Shown in pieces: positions 45,394 through 53,947 of a stretch of 64,000 nt of DNA. Position numbers and translations under genes: made by a program. The DNA is from Sphaerochaeta associata (GTDB lineage Bacteria > Spirochaetota > Spirochaetia > Sphaerochaetales > Sphaerochaetaceae): NCBI RefSeq assembly GCF_022869165.1, contig NZ_CP094929.1, forward strand, positions 496,001-560,000, given 5' to 3'. Below the pieces are notes generated by a model. It worked only from the letters and a program-made list of their open reading frames with translations, was not told where the DNA came from and made no database searches. How positions within the stretch are numbered: the stretch's first letter is position 1; the number at the start of each line of letters is the position of its first letter.

Positions 45394-46656
45394 ATGATGG
45401 GCGTCTTTCGATTTGAAGAAGGTTCGGCAAAGCATCCATTTTTTACACTGCCTGAGAACAGTCTTATCGTTTTTGGGCTTATTCATCAATTTGGGCCGAT
45501 CAGCAAGACCGATCTCTGCAATATCCTGCAAAAGAAAATGACACCCATCAACAGGATGCTTCAACCACTGGAGCTGCATAATTTTGTCATCGTACACAGC
45601 AAAGGCGATTCCACCGGTGGTCGAAAGCCCATGCTCTATGATATCAACCCACATCAGCACTATTTATTGGGAATCAACTTTTCCACTACGTATTGTGAAG
45701 TGGCCTTGGTTAATCTTCGCTTGGAAACTCTTGCAATAGAACGCTTCCAAGTTGATGTTGCAACCCATCCTGATTCTGTGGTAGAGAAGGCTTCAGCTCT
45801 TTGCTATAGGTTTGTTCAGTCGGAAAATATCTCAATGCATCAAGTCTTGGGAGTGGGAGTCAGTGTTTTTAGCTCATTCAACGAAAGTACCGGTTTCATT
45901 TGCCGTCCCATTAAACTCTATGCACATGAGAGATGGGTTGAATACCCCATATTACAGGAGGTGCAAAAACGTATTCCTCTTCCTGTGCATATAGAGAAGG
46001 GGACTAATGCAGCAGCATTGCTTGAATATGTGCACGGCAAGGGAATGCATTCGAAGAAGATGTTTTACCTCCTCTGTGCAATGAATATCCGCTCAGCCAT
46101 GCTTTTTGAGGGAAAGCTTATCAATACTGCTCCGAATTATGAAGATGCTTTCGGACATATGACCATCGACTATGATGGTGATCGTTGTGATTGTGGTTGG
46201 TATGGTTGTGTTGCAGCCTATGCTACCATTCCAGCTGTTGTTAAAGCTTTCCTTACCGGATTGAAAATGGGCCGAACTTCATCGGTGCAAAAGCCTATTG
46301 AAACCATCACATTCCCGGATATCTGCGATGCCGTCCACACAGGAGATTTGCTCGCCAGAGAAGTAATAGAACGATCTGCATCCATGCTTGGATTGGCTTT
46401 GGCGAACTACATTAATTTGTTCGCTCCTGAGTTGATTATCTTATCTGGTCTTATTCCCCAGAATTGTCCCTTGTATTACGAGATTGCAGTGGAGACTGCA
46501 AAGAAAAAAGTCGAATTGTTGCAGGTTCCTACTAATATTCGATTTGAACAGAATGGAATGTACTCCACCCCCATTACCATAGGAGCGGCTGCTTTGATAC
46601 TCGATCAAGCGTTCCACTTGCGACCTCCGCTCGACTATAAAAGTATTGACCTCTAA
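45394..46656 (+). CDS. ROK-family regulator (NagC/XylR type)
   Basis: A 420-residue protein. The N-terminal winged helix (GLIHQFGPISKTDLCNILQK, then GGRKPMLYDINP) is followed by a ROK sugar-kinase-like domain. The zinc-site pattern CDCGWYGC is present, but the usual GCLE continuation reads GCVA, losing the conserved glutamate, and the catalytic Asp region is unclear, so it is a regulator rather than a kinase. It lies between the Tct-sulfatase genes and the deaminase operon and is the best candidate to bind the palindrome at 46690. Confidence 0.87.
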   Translation: MMGVFRFEEGSAKHPFFTLPENSLIVFGLIHQFGPISKTDLCNILQKKMTPINRMLQPLELHNFVIVHSKGDSTGGRKPMLYDINPHQHYLLGINFSTTYCEVALVNLRLETLAIERFQVDVATHPDSVVEKASALCYRFVQSENISMHQVLGVGVSVFSSFNESTGFICRPIKLYAHERWVEYPILQEVQKRIPLPVHIEKGTNAAALLEYVHGKGMHSKKMFYLLCAMNIRSAMLFEGKLINTAPNYEDAFGHMTIDYDGDRCDCGWYGCVAAYATIPAVVKAFLTGLKMGRTSSVQKPIETITFPDICDAVHTGDLLAREVIERSASMLGLALANYINLFAPELIILSGLIPQNCPLYYEIAVETAKKKVELLQVPTNIRFEQNGMYSTPITIGAAALILDQAFHLRPPLDYKSIDL

Positions 46657-46684
46657 AAACATCTTTTCTTAATGCAATTTTCTC

Positions 46685-46713
46685 TTGACCCTATAGTAAC
46701 TATAGGCTTTATC
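46685..46713 (+). promoter_or_regulatory. Promoter with a 17-base palindromic operator
   Basis: TTGACC (46685-46690) and TTTATC (46708-46713) are 17 bases apart. The spacer is filled by CCTATAG-TAA-CTATAGG (46690-46706), a perfect seven-base inverted repeat. A protein bound here would block polymerase. Half of it recurs at 40017-40025. Confidence 0.65.
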
Positions 46714-46745
46714 GTTCACTCATCACGCAAGCGGAGTGAGGAACC

Positions 46746-48134
46746 ATGGGTCAAAAGAAACTTATTCGGAATGCTCGTGCAATTGTAAGCTGCGATGCCT
46801 TGGACACTGTGTATTACGACAGTGATGTACTGATCGAAGGATTTCAGATCAAGCAAATTGGAAAAAATCTTTCCTCTGAAGGGTGCGAGATCATCGACGG
46901 CTCTTCCTATTTCATCTACCCCGGTTTGGTGAACACCCATCATCACTTTTTCCAAACCTTTGTGCGCAATCTGATCACCATCGATTATCCAAACCTGTTG
47001 GTTGTCGATTGGCTGGATTTGATCTATCCCATCTTCGCTCAGATCGACAGCGAAGTGATCTATTACTCCTCCCTGACAGCAATGGCCGACCTGCTCAAGC
47101 ATGGCTGCACCACAGCCTTCGACCATCAATACTGCTACACCAAAAAGACCGGCAAGAGTGCAGTCGACCGTCAAATGGAAGCTGCTTCAGCGTTAGGCAT
47201 CCGCTACCATGCAGGCCGAGGTTGCAACACGCTGGAAAAAAGCAAAGGCAGCACCATTCCCGATGAAATGTTGGAAACCACCGATGAGTTCCTCAAGGAC
47301 TGTGAACGCCTTATCAAAGCGTATCACAATCCTGGACCAAACAGCATGTCCCAAATTGTTCTGGCACCGTGTCAGCCCATCAACAGCTATGAAGAGACAT
47401 TCACCGAGTCGGTTGCTCTGGCACGAAAACTAGGGGTGCGCCTGCATACCCATCTCGGGGAAGGGGAGAATCCCATCATGCTTGAGCGTATGGGAAAGAG
47501 AACCCTGACCTGGGCCCAGGAGATTGGATTTACGGGAAAGGATGTCTGGTATGCCCATGGCTGGGAACTGCAGCCGGATGAATATGCTGTCATGGGTAAG
47601 AGCGGCACCGCTCTCTCCCATTGTCCTGCCCCGGCGGTACTCGGCGGGTTCCCCATCATCGACATCCCTGCAATGCAGAGAGCAGGTATGACCGTCTCGT
47701 TGGGCTGTGATGGTTCGGCAACCAATGACAGCTCCAATCTTCTTGACTCACTGAGGATGGCGTATCTCGCACAATCCTACCATAGCAAGATTCGTGAAGG
47801 GGCGCCCTCTTCCTATGAGATGCTGAAGATTGCCACAGTCAACGGGGCCAAGACCTTGGGAAGAGAGGATATCGGGTCCCTTGAAGTTGGCAAGGCAGCC
47901 GATCTGTTTGCCATCGATGTTTCCCGCCTTGAGCTTGCAGGAACCCTCCATGATCCGAAGAACCTTCTGGCTCGGTGTGGAGCTACAGGTGAAGCGGCAC
48001 TGACCATGGTCGGGGGACAGGTAGTCTTTCAGGATGGCCGGCTGCTCAAGGTGGATGAGCAACAGCTTGCTTGTATGGCTGAAGAGGCGTGTACCGAGCG
48101 CCTACGCACACAGTTTCCGACCATCTTTGGTTGA
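46746..48134 (+). CDS. Amidohydrolase, probable 8-oxoguanine/guanine-type deaminase
   Basis: A 462-residue amidohydrolase of the TRZ/ATZ and guanine deaminase group. Metal ligands: HHHFFQ after GLVNT, the histidine of HTHLGEG, YAHGWEL, and the Asp in GCDGSATND. The sequence between (SHCPAPAVLGG) recalls bacterial 8-oxoguanine deaminases. Its own promoter leads into a BMP-type nucleoside ABC transporter (48150-52609), supporting a purine or related aromatic amine as substrate. Cytoplasmic, about the usual 450 residues. Confidence 0.82.
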   Translation: MGQKKLIRNARAIVSCDALDTVYYDSDVLIEGFQIKQIGKNLSSEGCEIIDGSSYFIYPGLVNTHHHFFQTFVRNLITIDYPNLLVVDWLDLIYPIFAQIDSEVIYYSSLTAMADLLKHGCTTAFDHQYCYTKKTGKSAVDRQMEAASALGIRYHAGRGCNTLEKSKGSTIPDEMLETTDEFLKDCERLIKAYHNPGPNSMSQIVLAPCQPINSYEETFTESVALARKLGVRLHTHLGEGENPIMLERMGKRTLTWAQEIGFTGKDVWYAHGWELQPDEYAVMGKSGTALSHCPAPAVLGGFPIIDIPAMQRAGMTVSLGCDGSATNDSSNLLDSLRMAYLAQSYHSKIREGAPSSYEMLKIATVNGAKTLGREDIGSLEVGKAADLFAIDVSRLELAGTLHDPKNLLARCGATGEAALTMVGGQVVFQDGRLLKVDEQQLACMAEEACTERLRTQFPTIFG

Positions 48135-48149
48135 GATAGAGGAGTAATC

Positions 48150-49151
48150 ATGAAAAAAACATTAGTGGTAGTGTGTTTGGTCCTGGCTCTGGGCACGATG
48201 CTGCTCACTGCAGGGGGAGCGAAGGAAGCTGGTACTTCCGGTGGGAAGCTCAAGGTGGCACTGCTCTTAAGTGGTCCGGCAAACGACCAAGGGTGGAATG
48301 CCGTAGCCTATGCCGGTTTGCAGGAAGCACAGCAGAAGTTCAACATCGAGACGGCATACTCTGAGAATGTCGGAATTGCTGACGGCGAGGCTGCCTTTCG
48401 CGATTATGCTGCACAGGGCTACGGCTTGGTGATCGGCCATGGCTTCCAATTCGGTGAGCCCGCCGTCCGCATCTCCTCACAGTTTCCCAATACCAAGTTC
48501 ATGGCCATCGAGTCGAATACCTACTCCAAGAACGCCGCCTCCTATGTGATGGCTTGTGAAGAAGCGGGATATTTGATGGGCATGCTTGCAGGCTCCATGT
48601 CCAAGAGCGGTGTCATCGGTATTGTCGGCGGCTTTGAACAGCCTTCGATCGTCAAGGTATTGGAAGCCTATAAACTGGGTGCAAAGAGTGTGAATCCCTC
48701 GATCAAGGTACTGGAAGCGTATGTAAGCAGCTTCACCGATGTAGCCTTGGGCAAGGAGGCAGCCCTGTCGATGGCCGACCAAGGAGCCGATGTGCTCTCC
48801 CACTGTGCAAACCAGGCAGGTACCGGCGTTATCAAGGCGGCGGAGGAGCGCGGTCTGCTCTCCACCGGGGACTCCTACGACCAGAACTCCATAGCACCGA
48901 ATACCGTCATGGCTTCGACCATCTACAGTGTGCCGGCATTGGTGCTGACAGCCGTGGAGAAGGTATTGGGTAATACCTATGAGGGTGGAGTTTTCAATCT
49001 CGGTATGAAGGACGGGGTTGTTGACATCTCCGGCTACAACAGCTTCGAGGCCAAGATCCCCCAGACTGTGAAGGATGCGATTGCAGCCAAGCGCAATGAG
49101 ATTCTTGGCGGCAGCTTCAAGGTACCCTTGATCGAAACCCGTTCGAAGTAA
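48150..49151 (+). CDS. BMP-family nucleoside-binding protein
   Basis: A 333-residue binding protein of the PnrA/BMP group. Signal peptide MKKTLVVVCLVLALGTMLLT with mature start AGGAKEAG. Family segments: LLLSGPANDQGWNAVAYAGL, VIGHGFQFGE, AGYLMGMLAGSMSKSG and IGIVGGFEQPS. PnrA proteins bind purine nucleosides. Together with the deaminase this points to salvage of purines or modified purines. Confidence 0.9.
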   Translation: MKKTLVVVCLVLALGTMLLTAGGAKEAGTSGGKLKVALLLSGPANDQGWNAVAYAGLQEAQQKFNIETAYSENVGIADGEAAFRDYAAQGYGLVIGHGFQFGEPAVRISSQFPNTKFMAIESNTYSKNAASYVMACEEAGYLMGMLAGSMSKSGVIGIVGGFEQPSIVKVLEAYKLGAKSVNPSIKVLEAYVSSFTDVALGKEAALSMADQGADVLSHCANQAGTGVIKAAEERGLLSTGDSYDQNSIAPNTVMASTIYSVPALVLTAVEKVLGNTYEGGVFNLGMKDGVVDISGYNSFEAKIPQTVKDAIAAKRNEILGGSFKVPLIETRSK

Positions 49152-49163
49152 CCAGGAGTGAAC

Positions 49164-50672
49164 ATGCCGACGTTGAGGATGTCCAAAATCGACAAGCAGT
49201 TCTTTGGCAAGATGGCCAATGAACAAGTGGATTTCACCTTGGAACAAGGGGAGATTCATGCCCTGCTTGGAGAGAACGGGGCGGGTAAGACCACCCTGAT
49301 GAACATTCTTTACGGCATCTATCAGGCAGATTCGGGCTGTATTGAACTTGACGGGAAACCGGTAAGCATCAAGAGTCCCAAGGATGCCATTGCGCTGCAA
49401 ATCGGGATGGTGCACCAGCACTTTACGCTGGTGCCCACCCTTACCGTACGCCAGAACATTACCCTCGGGCTTAAAAGCAAAGGGTATCCTTTCGTCAATG
49501 CGAAGGAACTCGATCGCAGCATCCGCACCTTGAGCGAACGCTACAACCTCACCGTAGACCCTGCTGCACTGGTGGGTTCCCTCTCGGTAGGCCAGCAACA
49601 GCGGGTGGAGATCATGAAAGTACTCTACCGCAACGCCCGGCTTATTATTTTGGATGAACCTACCGCCGTCCTTACGCCACAGGAGGTGGAGAGTCTGTTC
49701 ATCGTTCTCAGGCGCCTGCGTGAGGAAGGGCATTCAGTCATCATCATTACGCATCATATCGATGAAGTATTGGCCATAACCGACCGTGTCACGGTCCTTC
49801 GGGCTGCGAGAAATGCCGGACACGTTGTAACTCGTGAAACCAGTGAAGAAGAGCTTTCTTCCCTGATGATTGGTCGGAAGCTCCAAAAAATTGAACGCAA
49901 ACCACTGCCGTTCTCGTTTGCCTCCAAAGGTCTGCAGCTTGATTCGATTCAGAGTAAAAACGGACCGTTGGGGCCTCTGTCCCTCTCGATTCCCGCCGGC
50001 TCCATCGTGGGAATCGCCGGTGTGGATGGAAACGGACAGAAGGCTCTTGCCGAGGTGATAATGGGAATTCGGGATATCGAGAGCGGGACGATTACGCTTG
50101 ATGGAAAGCCCTTGCAGCATCTGAGTGTAAAAGAGCGCAAGGCCTTGGGCATCGGGTATATCTCGGACGACCGGCTCAAGGATGGCTTGGTGTTGGATAT
50201 GGATGTACGGGACAATTTCCTGCTCTCTTCATATGACAAGAGGGAGTACACATCCCATGCTCTTATCGATACCAAGCGCGTACAACAGGCGACCGAGCAG
50301 GCGGTTTTTTTGTATGCCATCAAGACGGCATCACTTTCGACGCCCGTACGTTATCTATCCGGGGGAAACCAGCAAAAGCTGATAGTAGCCAGGGAGCTGG
50401 GTGACCAACCGAAGGTGGTGGTCGCCTGCCAGCCCACCCGGGGCTTGGACATCGGCAGCACCGAGGAAGTGCACTCCATTCTTCTCGACTTGCGCAGTCA
50501 GGGATGCTCGGTATTGCTTATTTCCTCGGATCTCGATGAAATCCTCACTCTCAGCGATAAGATCGCGGTTATCTATCAGGGAACGATTATGGATGTACTT
50601 GATCACGACAAGGTGGACATGACCCATCTAGGGCTGTTGATGGCAGGTTCCAAGACGCGGAGGAGCGTATGA
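49164..50672 (+). CDS. ABC transporter ATPase with two nucleotide-binding domains, YufO type
   Basis: A 502-residue protein with two ATP-binding domains in tandem. First: Walker A GENGAGKTT, signature LSVGQQQRVEI, Walker B LIILDEPTAV. The second is degenerate at Walker A (GIAGVDGNGQKA) but keeps LSGGNQQKLIVARE, the pattern of ribose/nucleoside ATPases. Powers the two permeases that follow. Start at ATG 49164 after AGGAG; the permease gene overlaps its stop by four bases. Confidence 0.93.
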   Translation: MPTLRMSKIDKQFFGKMANEQVDFTLEQGEIHALLGENGAGKTTLMNILYGIYQADSGCIELDGKPVSIKSPKDAIALQIGMVHQHFTLVPTLTVRQNITLGLKSKGYPFVNAKELDRSIRTLSERYNLTVDPAALVGSLSVGQQQRVEIMKVLYRNARLIILDEPTAVLTPQEVESLFIVLRRLREEGHSVIIITHHIDEVLAITDRVTVLRAARNAGHVVTRETSEEELSSLMIGRKLQKIERKPLPFSFASKGLQLDSIQSKNGPLGPLSLSIPAGSIVGIAGVDGNGQKALAEVIMGIRDIESGTITLDGKPLQHLSVKERKALGIGYISDDRLKDGLVLDMDVRDNFLLSSYDKREYTSHALIDTKRVQQATEQAVFLYAIKTASLSTPVRYLSGGNQQKLIVARELGDQPKVVVACQPTRGLDIGSTEEVHSILLDLRSQGCSVLLISSDLDEILTLSDKIAVIYQGTIMDVLDHDKVDMTHLGLLMAGSKTRRSV

Positions 50673-51678
50673 AACGGACCATACTCTCCTTTGCCGTAAT
50701 GATCATTGTAATCCTGCTTGTCTCTTTCCTGCTTATTGCCATGGTAGGAAGCGACATCCCGACCTCTTTGGCAAGTTTTTTCGTGGAATTGGAGGGTCGA
50801 CGTATGCAATGGCTGAAGTCCTGGTACGTGCTACCCCGCTCATGCTGGCCGCCTTGGGTGTCTCGGTGGGGTTTCGTACCGGCTTTCTGAATATCGGGGC
50901 CGAAGGACAGCTCTATCTGGGGGCCATATCCATCACCTGGCTTGGTATGACATTCCCCACGTTGCCTGCGCCGCTTATGCTGGTACTCTCGCTTGTACTC
51001 GGCTTTTTGAGCGGAGGACTTTGGGCCTTGATTCCAGGGCTCCTGAAAGCAAAGTTCGGCCTTTCCGAGGTGATAAACACGATTATGCTCAACTACATAG
51101 CCATCAATTTGGTGGGGATCCTGGTTCGCACCTCGCTTAAGGATCCTACCTATCCCTATCCAATGTCCCCTATGCTTCCTGCCTCGACCAATTTCCTTCA
51201 GCTGCTTTCTCCCACCCGCCTGCATGCAGGACTATTGCTTGCTTTGGTTTGTGCTGCGTTGGTCTACTTGCTGATGTTTCAAACAACTCTAGGGTTTTGC
51301 ATGCGGGCTGTGGGTTTGAATGCACGTGCTTGCCAGTGCAGCGGAATTGCTGTCAGCAAGTATGTGATTATCTCCTCCTTGATCAGCGGAGGTTTGAGCG
51401 GCCTGGCCGGGGTGTCGGAAATCGCCGGGTTGCATCATCGACTCATCGAAGGTATCAGTCCAAGCTATGGGTACCTTGCCATCATCGTTTCCTTGTTGGG
51501 GCGCAATAATCCGGTGGGTATTGTGTTTGCCTCCTTGGGTATTGCCGCCTTGCAGGTGGGCAGCATGTCCATGCAACGTTCCAGCGGGGTTCCCACCTCG
51601 ATAGCTTCCATTATTATGGGTTTGGTGGTCATTATGATTCTTTCACGTAAAAGCCTGTTCAGGTGCAAGGAGGCTTAG
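50669..51678 (+). CDS. Nucleoside ABC permease, YufP type, split by a -1 frameshift
   Basis: The gene starts at ATG 50669, overlapping the ATPase stop, and reads MKRTILSFAVMIIVILLVSF ... TSLASFF in one frame; this frame would end at 50890. The rest of the protein, from about RGIGGSTYAMAEVLV and ATPLMLAALGVSVGF through eight further spans, is in the -1 frame and ends at 51678. Joined at the six-T run 50776-50781 (one base re-read or one T added), the product is about 336 residues and matches the YufP/NupP layout, including the NIGAEGQ motif. Without the shift the first span is lost and initiation inside at ATG 50809 would be needed. Either a base deletion (real or a sequencing error) or programmed frameshifting. 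Confidence 0.8.
50776..50782 (+). other. Slippery heptamer T TTT TTC at the permease frame change
   Basis: In the frame of ATG 50669 the codons are AGT TTT TTC, so the run reads T TTT TTC, which fits the X XXY YYZ rule for -1 slippage. Slipping here continues directly into the long permease frame. A GGAGGG sequence follows at 50791-50796. Confidence 0.6.
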
Positions 51679-51679
51679 C

Positions 51680-52609
51680 ATGGAACTGGTGGTACTCTCC
51701 AGCTTTCTCGCCGCCACAGTCAGAATGGCCGCTCCGATCGCCCTTGCCGCTCTTGGGGAGACCATCAGCGAGAAAGCGGGTGTCAGCAACATCGGGGTTG
51801 AAGCCATAATGCTCAGCGGAGCATACTTCAGCTTCTGGGCGATGTTTCAAAGTGGAAACGTCTATGTGGCGGTATTCGCGGGCATTTTGGGAGGAGCAGG
51901 TACGAGTCTTATCCATGCCTTCCTCTCTCTGAGGTGCAAAGCAGATCAGACCATTGCCGGATTGGCGTTGAATTTCCTGTTTCTTGGTTTGACCAGCTTT
52001 TTGTTTTTAATGCAATTTGGAAAAACGACCACGCTTCCTTCCATTACTGTACTCAAGCCGGTGGCGCTTCCCTTGCTCTCCAACATCCCGATAATCGGAG
52101 AGGCCCTGTTCGCTCAGGATCCCTTCGTCTATGTACTGTATCTGATGGTCATCCTTTTGATGGTTTTCTTCTATAAGACAGAGTGGGGTGTCATCCTCCA
52201 TGCCGTAGGAGAGGCTCCTCGTGCCGCCGATACTGCGGGTATCAAGGTACATGCAGTTCGCTATCTTGCTTGTACGGCCAACGGCGTGCTCGGCGGGCTT
52301 GGAGGAGCATACCTTACCTTGGTCAAGCTTGGCTTCTTCCAGGAGAACCTCACCGGCGGCAAGGGCTACATAGCCCTGGTGGCTGTCATTCTTGGCAGGC
52401 GCAACCCGTTGGGGGTATTGATTGCTGCGCTGGTAATCGGCTCGGCCGAAGCCTTGCAGATACGCCTGCAAACCCTTGGCTCGACCATCCCATCACAGGC
52501 TTTCAGCATGCTTCCCTATGTTGTTACCGTATTGGTATTGATGCTTTCGATGGGAAAGGGTCACAATCCTGCAGCCTTGGGGCTTCCGTATGAAAGGGAC
52601 AAACGGTAG
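51680..52609 (+). CDS. Nucleoside ABC permease, YufQ type
   Basis: A 309-residue membrane protein with about nine spans, the second permease of the BMP-type importer. Conserved parts: LGETISEKAGVSNIGVEAIM (N/S-I-G-x-E motif), VGEAPRAADTAGIKVHAVRY and GGKGYIALVAVILGRRNPLG. AAGGAGG precedes the ATG. It starts two bases after the other permease stop. Confidence 0.92.
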   Translation: MELVVLSSFLAATVRMAAPIALAALGETISEKAGVSNIGVEAIMLSGAYFSFWAMFQSGNVYVAVFAGILGGAGTSLIHAFLSLRCKADQTIAGLALNFLFLGLTSFLFLMQFGKTTTLPSITVLKPVALPLLSNIPIIGEALFAQDPFVYVLYLMVILLMVFFYKTEWGVILHAVGEAPRAADTAGIKVHAVRYLACTANGVLGGLGGAYLTLVKLGFFQENLTGGKGYIALVAVILGRRNPLGVLIAALVIGSAEALQIRLQTLGSTIPSQAFSMLPYVVTVLVLMLSMGKGHNPAALGLPYERDKR

Positions 52610-52618
52610 TATTTTTGC

Positions 52619-53362
52619 ATGAAGGACTATTTCACCATAGGCGAGCTTGCAAACCTTTTTGCCATCGATGTACAGACGTTGCGGTACTACGATTCCATCG
52701 GACTCCTGGTTCCTTCACATCGGGATGCCCATAATGGCTATCGATTATACAAGTTCGACCAGATCTACCAAGTTGCCTCAATCCGCTATCTCAAGCGCAT
52801 CGGGTACTCCCTGAACCAAATACGTCAGTATTTGGACAGCAGGACGCTGGAGCACACCATGCAGCACCTGCATGACCAATCACAGGAGTTGAAGCGGCGG
52901 TGGAATGAGCTCATCGATATTGATGCCACCATTGGTCGCAAACTGGAGTTCATCAAGCAGCAACTCCCTCTGGTGGATCTTCAGCATATTGTTGTGAAAA
53001 CCTTCGAAGACCGTTACTACCTCAATATAGGTTCCGAGGAGAGCCTGTATGGCTCCGATGTCTTTTACTTCCATCCGACTATGGTATTTTACCATGGCAG
53101 GGAAAAAACCTTCGGAGCCTACCTTTTTGCATCAGAAAAACCAGAGGATGCCTTGGTTCTCCCTCGCGGGCAGTTCCTGTGCGCCTATCATCAAGGTCCA
53201 TACGAAACAATCCATGAGAGAATAGCCTTTATTCGAGCACACGCCCAAGGCCTACACTTGGCCGATTGGGAGGTGAACTTCAATATCCTCGATCAGTTCG
53301 TAGAACGCGACAGTAATCATTTCATCACAGAGATTCAAATACCAATACTCTCGCAACAATAA
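52619..53362 (+). CDS. MerR-family regulator with GyrI-like effector domain
   Basis: A 247-residue BmrR-like regulator. N-terminal MerR helix-turn-helix DYFTIGELANLFAIDVQTLR and YYDSIGLLVPSHRD, a coiled-coil dimer helix at about 80-115, and a C-terminal GyrI-like ligand domain (FLCAYHQGPYETIHERIAFI). Such regulators respond to hydrophobic drugs or metabolites. No ribosome site is evident before the ATG. The following gene encodes a separate GyrI-like protein, a possible target. Confidence 0.88.
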   Translation: MKDYFTIGELANLFAIDVQTLRYYDSIGLLVPSHRDAHNGYRLYKFDQIYQVASIRYLKRIGYSLNQIRQYLDSRTLEHTMQHLHDQSQELKRRWNELIDIDATIGRKLEFIKQQLPLVDLQHIVVKTFEDRYYLNIGSEESLYGSDVFYFHPTMVFYHGREKTFGAYLFASEKPEDALVLPRGQFLCAYHQGPYETIHERIAFIRAHAQGLHLADWEVNFNILDQFVERDSNHFITEIQIPILSQQ

Positions 53363-53423
53363 CTGAACATCTTGTAGATTCTGATATTCGGTTGTAATCT
53401 AACTTATTGGAGGTTAACAATCT

Positions 53424-53888
53424 ATGGAAGAACAAGTGTGCTGCCCGAAGTTCGACCCAAAACCTTGGGAAAAGAGGTTCGTTTCCTTTGATGACCAGTA
53501 TTTCATGAAGGTAAAGGTTCGAACCTTCAATCACATTCCCCTTAACTTCGGATCGGTGATGACAAAAGCCCAGAAGCAGATTGAAGCCAGCGGAGCCAAG
53601 GTGGTGAACAACATCGCCCTATCCAACCATGTCTCAAGGTGGACCATGGAAGTCTACATTGCAATAGACAAGGAAGTGGCTGAACTGAAGCCGATCAGAT
53701 TGTCGGGGAAGTTCCTTTCCAATGTGTACGAGGGGCCCTTCAAGGATACAGCCATCTGGTGCAAGGATTTTGAACGGCTGGCCAAGGAGAAGGAGTTCGT
53801 CATCAACACATGGTACATGTGGTACACCACCTGTCCTAAGTGTGCCAAGAAGTATGGGAAGAATTACGTGGTAGTGCTCGCGCGCTAG
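53424..53888 (+). CDS. Small GyrI-like protein
   Basis: A 154-residue soluble protein. SGKFLSNVYEGPFKDTAIWC resembles the GyrI/SOUL fold seen also in the neighbouring MerR protein. A C-terminal CPKCAKKYGKNY with a CxxC pair suggests metal or redox chemistry. I know no assigned function; some database entries call such proteins hydrolases without proof. Good ribosome site (TTGGAGG) some bases before ATG 53424. Confidence 0.7.
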   Translation: MEEQVCCPKFDPKPWEKRFVSFDDQYFMKVKVRTFNHIPLNFGSVMTKAQKQIEASGAKVVNNIALSNHVSRWTMEVYIAIDKEVAELKPIRLSGKFLSNVYEGPFKDTAIWCKDFERLAKEKEFVINTWYMWYTTCPKCAKKYGKNYVVVLAR

Positions 53889-53947
53889 AAAACTCTAGTC
53901 ATTGCGAAAGCTCTCGGCTACTATGATTGCATGCACAGGAGGTTTGC

